A stretch of DNA of 64,000 nucleotides, taken from assembly GCF_002284535.1 (NCBI RefSeq), contig NZ_NPKH01000025.1:121781-185780 (forward strand). The letters are read 5' to 3'. Position numbers and translations under genes: made by a program. The notes beneath the pieces were generated by a model. The model made no database searches. It worked only from the letters and a program-made list of their open reading frames with translations, and had not been told where the DNA came from. Positions 62,704-64,000 of the stretch are shown in pieces; the first letter of the stretch is position 1, and every line of letters starts with the position of its first letter. The DNA comes from Mesorhizobium wenxiniae (GTDB lineage: Bacteria; Pseudomonadota; Alphaproteobacteria; Rhizobiales; Rhizobiaceae).

Positions 62704-63711
62704 ATGAACACTGCAACGAGGCCGGCAATCTCGGAGATGAGGCCCAAAATATCCGTCATCGGGGTTGGCGGCGGTGGCGGCAACGCCATTAACAACATGA
62801 TCGCCGAAGGCTTGCAGGGCACCGAATTTATCGTCGCCAACACCGATGCTCAGGCGCTCACCATGTCGAAGGCAACGCGGCTGATCCAATTGGGAGCGCA
62901 CGTCACGGAAGGCCTTGGTGCAGGATCCCTGCCCGAGGTCGGCCATGCCGCGGCCGTGGAATCGATCGACGAAATCATGGACCATCTTGCGGGAACGCAT
63001 ATGTGTTTCGTGACCGCGGGCATGGGAGGCGGAACCGGAACTGGTGCAGCACCGGTCATAGCGCAGGCCGCGCGCAACGCGGGAATACTGACCGTGGCCG
63101 TCGTGACCAAGCCGTTCGTCTTCGAAGGGAACCGTCGAATGCATGCCGCCAATGAGGGCATCGAGCGGCTCCGCGAAAGCGCCGATACCGTCATCGTCAT
63201 CCCGAACCAGAACCTCTTCAGGATCGCCGATGCCAGGACGACCTTCGCGGACGCGTTCGCCATGGCGGATCGCGTCCTCTACGCCGGCGTCGGCTGTATC
63301 ACCGATCTCATCGTCAAGGAAGGGCTGATCAATCTCGACTTTGCCGATGTGAAGTCGGTGATGCGCGATATGGGTCGCGCGATGATGGGAACCGGCGAAG
63401 CCACCGGGGAGGACCGCGCCAGGAAGGCGGCCGAAGCAGCGATCGCAAACCCGCTTCTCGACGAAGCGTCGATGATGGGCGCCAAGGGCGTCCTTGTCTC
63501 GATATCGGGTGGCACTGATATGACGCTGTTCGAGGTCGACGAAGCTGCCACCCGCATCCGCGAGGAGGTCGACGCCGACGCCGATATCATCGTCGGCGCC
63601 ATTTTCGACAAGGCGCTCGCCGGAAAATTCAGGGTGTCGGTTGTTGCGACGGGATTGCGTCGCGGGCTCGAGATACCGCTGACAGCGGGGTTGGAAAACC
63701 GTGTGAATTGA
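62704..63711 (+). CDS. ftsZ: FtsZ-like protein, short second copy lacking the C-terminal tail
   Basis: 335 aa. GTP-binding tubulin-like signature GGGTGTG at 108-114, G-box regions GVGGGGGNAINNM and ANTDAQAL, and the T7 synergy loop NLDFADVKSVM needed for GTP hydrolysis. The globular domain ends at about residue 330; the linker and conserved C-terminal peptide that bind FtsA/ZipA are missing. Short second FtsZ proteins are known in rhizobia (FtsZ2 of Sinorhizobium). Start is the ATG at 62704 with GGGAGA upstream. It is not next to ftsA or the dcw cluster. Confidence 0.88.
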   Translation: MNTATRPAISEMRPKISVIGVGGGGGNAINNMIAEGLQGTEFIVANTDAQALTMSKATRLIQLGAHVTEGLGAGSLPEVGHAAAVESIDEIMDHLAGTHMCFVTAGMGGGTGTGAAPVIAQAARNAGILTVAVVTKPFVFEGNRRMHAANEGIERLRESADTVIVIPNQNLFRIADARTTFADAFAMADRVLYAGVGCITDLIVKEGLINLDFADVKSVMRDMGRAMMGTGEATGEDRARKAAEAAIANPLLDEASMMGAKGVLVSISGGTDMTLFEVDEAATRIREEVDADADIIVGAIFDKALAGKFRVSVVATGLRRGLEIPLTAGLENRVN

Positions 63712-63788
63712 TCGACAAAAGAAATTCATGGCCTGGCAGCGCCGGTGGGAATGTCCGGCGAACAAGTGACGCCGGCATCAAAGAAAAT

Positions 63789-63814
63789 CCCAGCAACCAT
63801 TCGAGATTGCTGGG
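63789..63814. terminator. Hairpin after ftsZ2
   Basis: An 8-bp stem CCCAGCAA (63789-63796) with TTGCTGGG (63807-63814), followed by GGTTT on the plus strand and by ATTTTCTTT on the minus strand. A weak, possibly bidirectional terminator about 78 bp after the ftsZ2 stop. Confidence 0.5.
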
Positions 63815-63829
63815 GGTTTATGCCGAAAC

Positions 63830-63851
63830 TGGTTGCCGGGACAGGACTTGA
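63830..63851. repeat. Degenerate copy of the tRNA 3-prime end
   Basis: TGGTTGCCGGGACAGGACTT plus GA at 63830-63851 matches 20 of 22 bases of the tRNA end at 63977-63998, in the same orientation. It is isolated, with no tRNA body beside it. A short duplicated tRNA 3-prime end is the usual mark left by an integrating element (att site), here only 147 bp from the tRNA. Confidence 0.5.
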
Positions 63852-63939
63852 CTTTCTTTCTCTGTCCAGTTGTGTCGGCTCGCCTCCCTTGCAGGCCCTG
63901 ATGAGGATCAAAAACCGAGCGCGGCAGGCCGCAAACGCA

Positions 63940-63969
63940 AAAACGGCCCGCACTGAGGCGGGCCGTTTT
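63940..63969. terminator. Bidirectional intrinsic terminator
   Basis: AAAACGGCCCGC (63940-63951) pairs with GCGGGCCGTTTT (63958-63969) around a 6-nt loop, giving an 8-bp GC stem with A/T tracts on both sides. It sits 8 bp from the tRNA 3-prime end, so it most likely terminates the minus-strand tRNA transcript. Confidence 0.85.
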
Positions 63970-63976
63970 GGGTATT

Positions 63977-64000
63977 TGGTTGCGGGGACAGGATTTGAAC
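63977..64000 (-). tRNA. Partial tRNA, probably initiator tRNA-Met (3-prime end only)
   Basis: Reading the minus strand, the window ends with the T-loop GTTCAAATC, the T-stem strand and the acceptor strand CCCCGCAA followed by an encoded CCA (63977-63979). An acceptor that pairs with TGCGGGG fits the initiator tRNA-Met of Rhizobiales as I remember it. The anticodon is outside the window, so the identity is a probable call. Confidence 0.7.

Overview
The window is high-GC DNA that reads like a chromosome of a Rhizobiales alphaproteobacterium, most likely Mesorhizobium or a close relative. This is an inference. It rests on the phn gene order (phnF | phnGHIJKL, hexapeptide transferase, phnCDE1E2), the dense array of sugar ABC transporters with GntR/DeoR/AraC/TetR regulators, a short tail-less second FtsZ, and intergenic palindromes of the kind common in rhizobia. 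No rRNA, transposase, phage or CRISPR was seen. A partial tRNA (probably initiator tRNA-Met) is cut by the right edge.

Layout. (1) 1-8.2 kb: sugar-acid cluster with a GntR regulator (partial), a UxaA-type dehydratase, an aldo/keto reductase, a ribose-type ABC transporter and a zinc alcohol dehydrogenase. (2) 8.25-19.3 kb: C-P lyase phosphonate cluster, with phnF divergent from phnGHIJKL plus a hexapeptide acetyltransferase, then a separate phnCDE1E2 transporter behind a candidate Pho box. phnM and phnN are not in the window. (3) 19.3-27 kb: three TIM-barrel isomerase/epimerase genes, a Gfo/Idh/MocA dehydrogenase, an enolase-superfamily dehydratase, an FCD-type GntR regulator and a 2-hydroxyacid dehydrogenase. 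(4) 27-32.2 kb: a frameshifted amidase, an SDR divergent from a frameshifted TetR gene, and an MFS exporter divergent from an AraC regulator. (5) 32.3-38 kb: a complete CUT1 sugar ABC operon with two ATPases and a 69-aa membrane protein. (6) 38.3-41.6 kb: a TetR gene divergent from a three-gene unit whose first two products correspond to the two halves of plant Tm-1, followed by a cupin. (7) 41.8-50.2 kb: an M24 peptidase, a dipeptide-type ABC operon whose first ATPase carries an in-frame palindromic repeat insert, and a frameshifted gamma-glutamyltransferase. (8) 50.3-62.5 kb: a second carbohydrate region with a HAD phosphatase, an FGGY kinase and a class II aldolase, divergent from a DeoR regulator, a second FGGY kinase, a ribose-type ABC transporter and an epimerase; then uxuA divergent from an SDR. 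(9) 62.7-64 kb: ftsZ2 and the tRNA end.

How the parts fit. Most of the window is scavenging machinery for sugars, sugar acids, peptides and phosphonates. The most interesting signal is regulatory. The FadR-type operator TGGT-N3-ACCA occurs as the same two 11-mers (TGGTATTACCA and TGGTCGAACCA), about 180 bp apart, upstream of both the 23-27 kb catabolic operon and the 32-38 kb CUT1 transporter operon, and a variant lies before the peptide transporter. This suggests one regulon run by the FCD-GntR encoded at 25.25 kb. The least understood genes are the split Tm-1 module at 39-41.6 kb. Three genes (amidase, TetR, GGT) carry apparent frameshifts, which may be real decay or sequence error.
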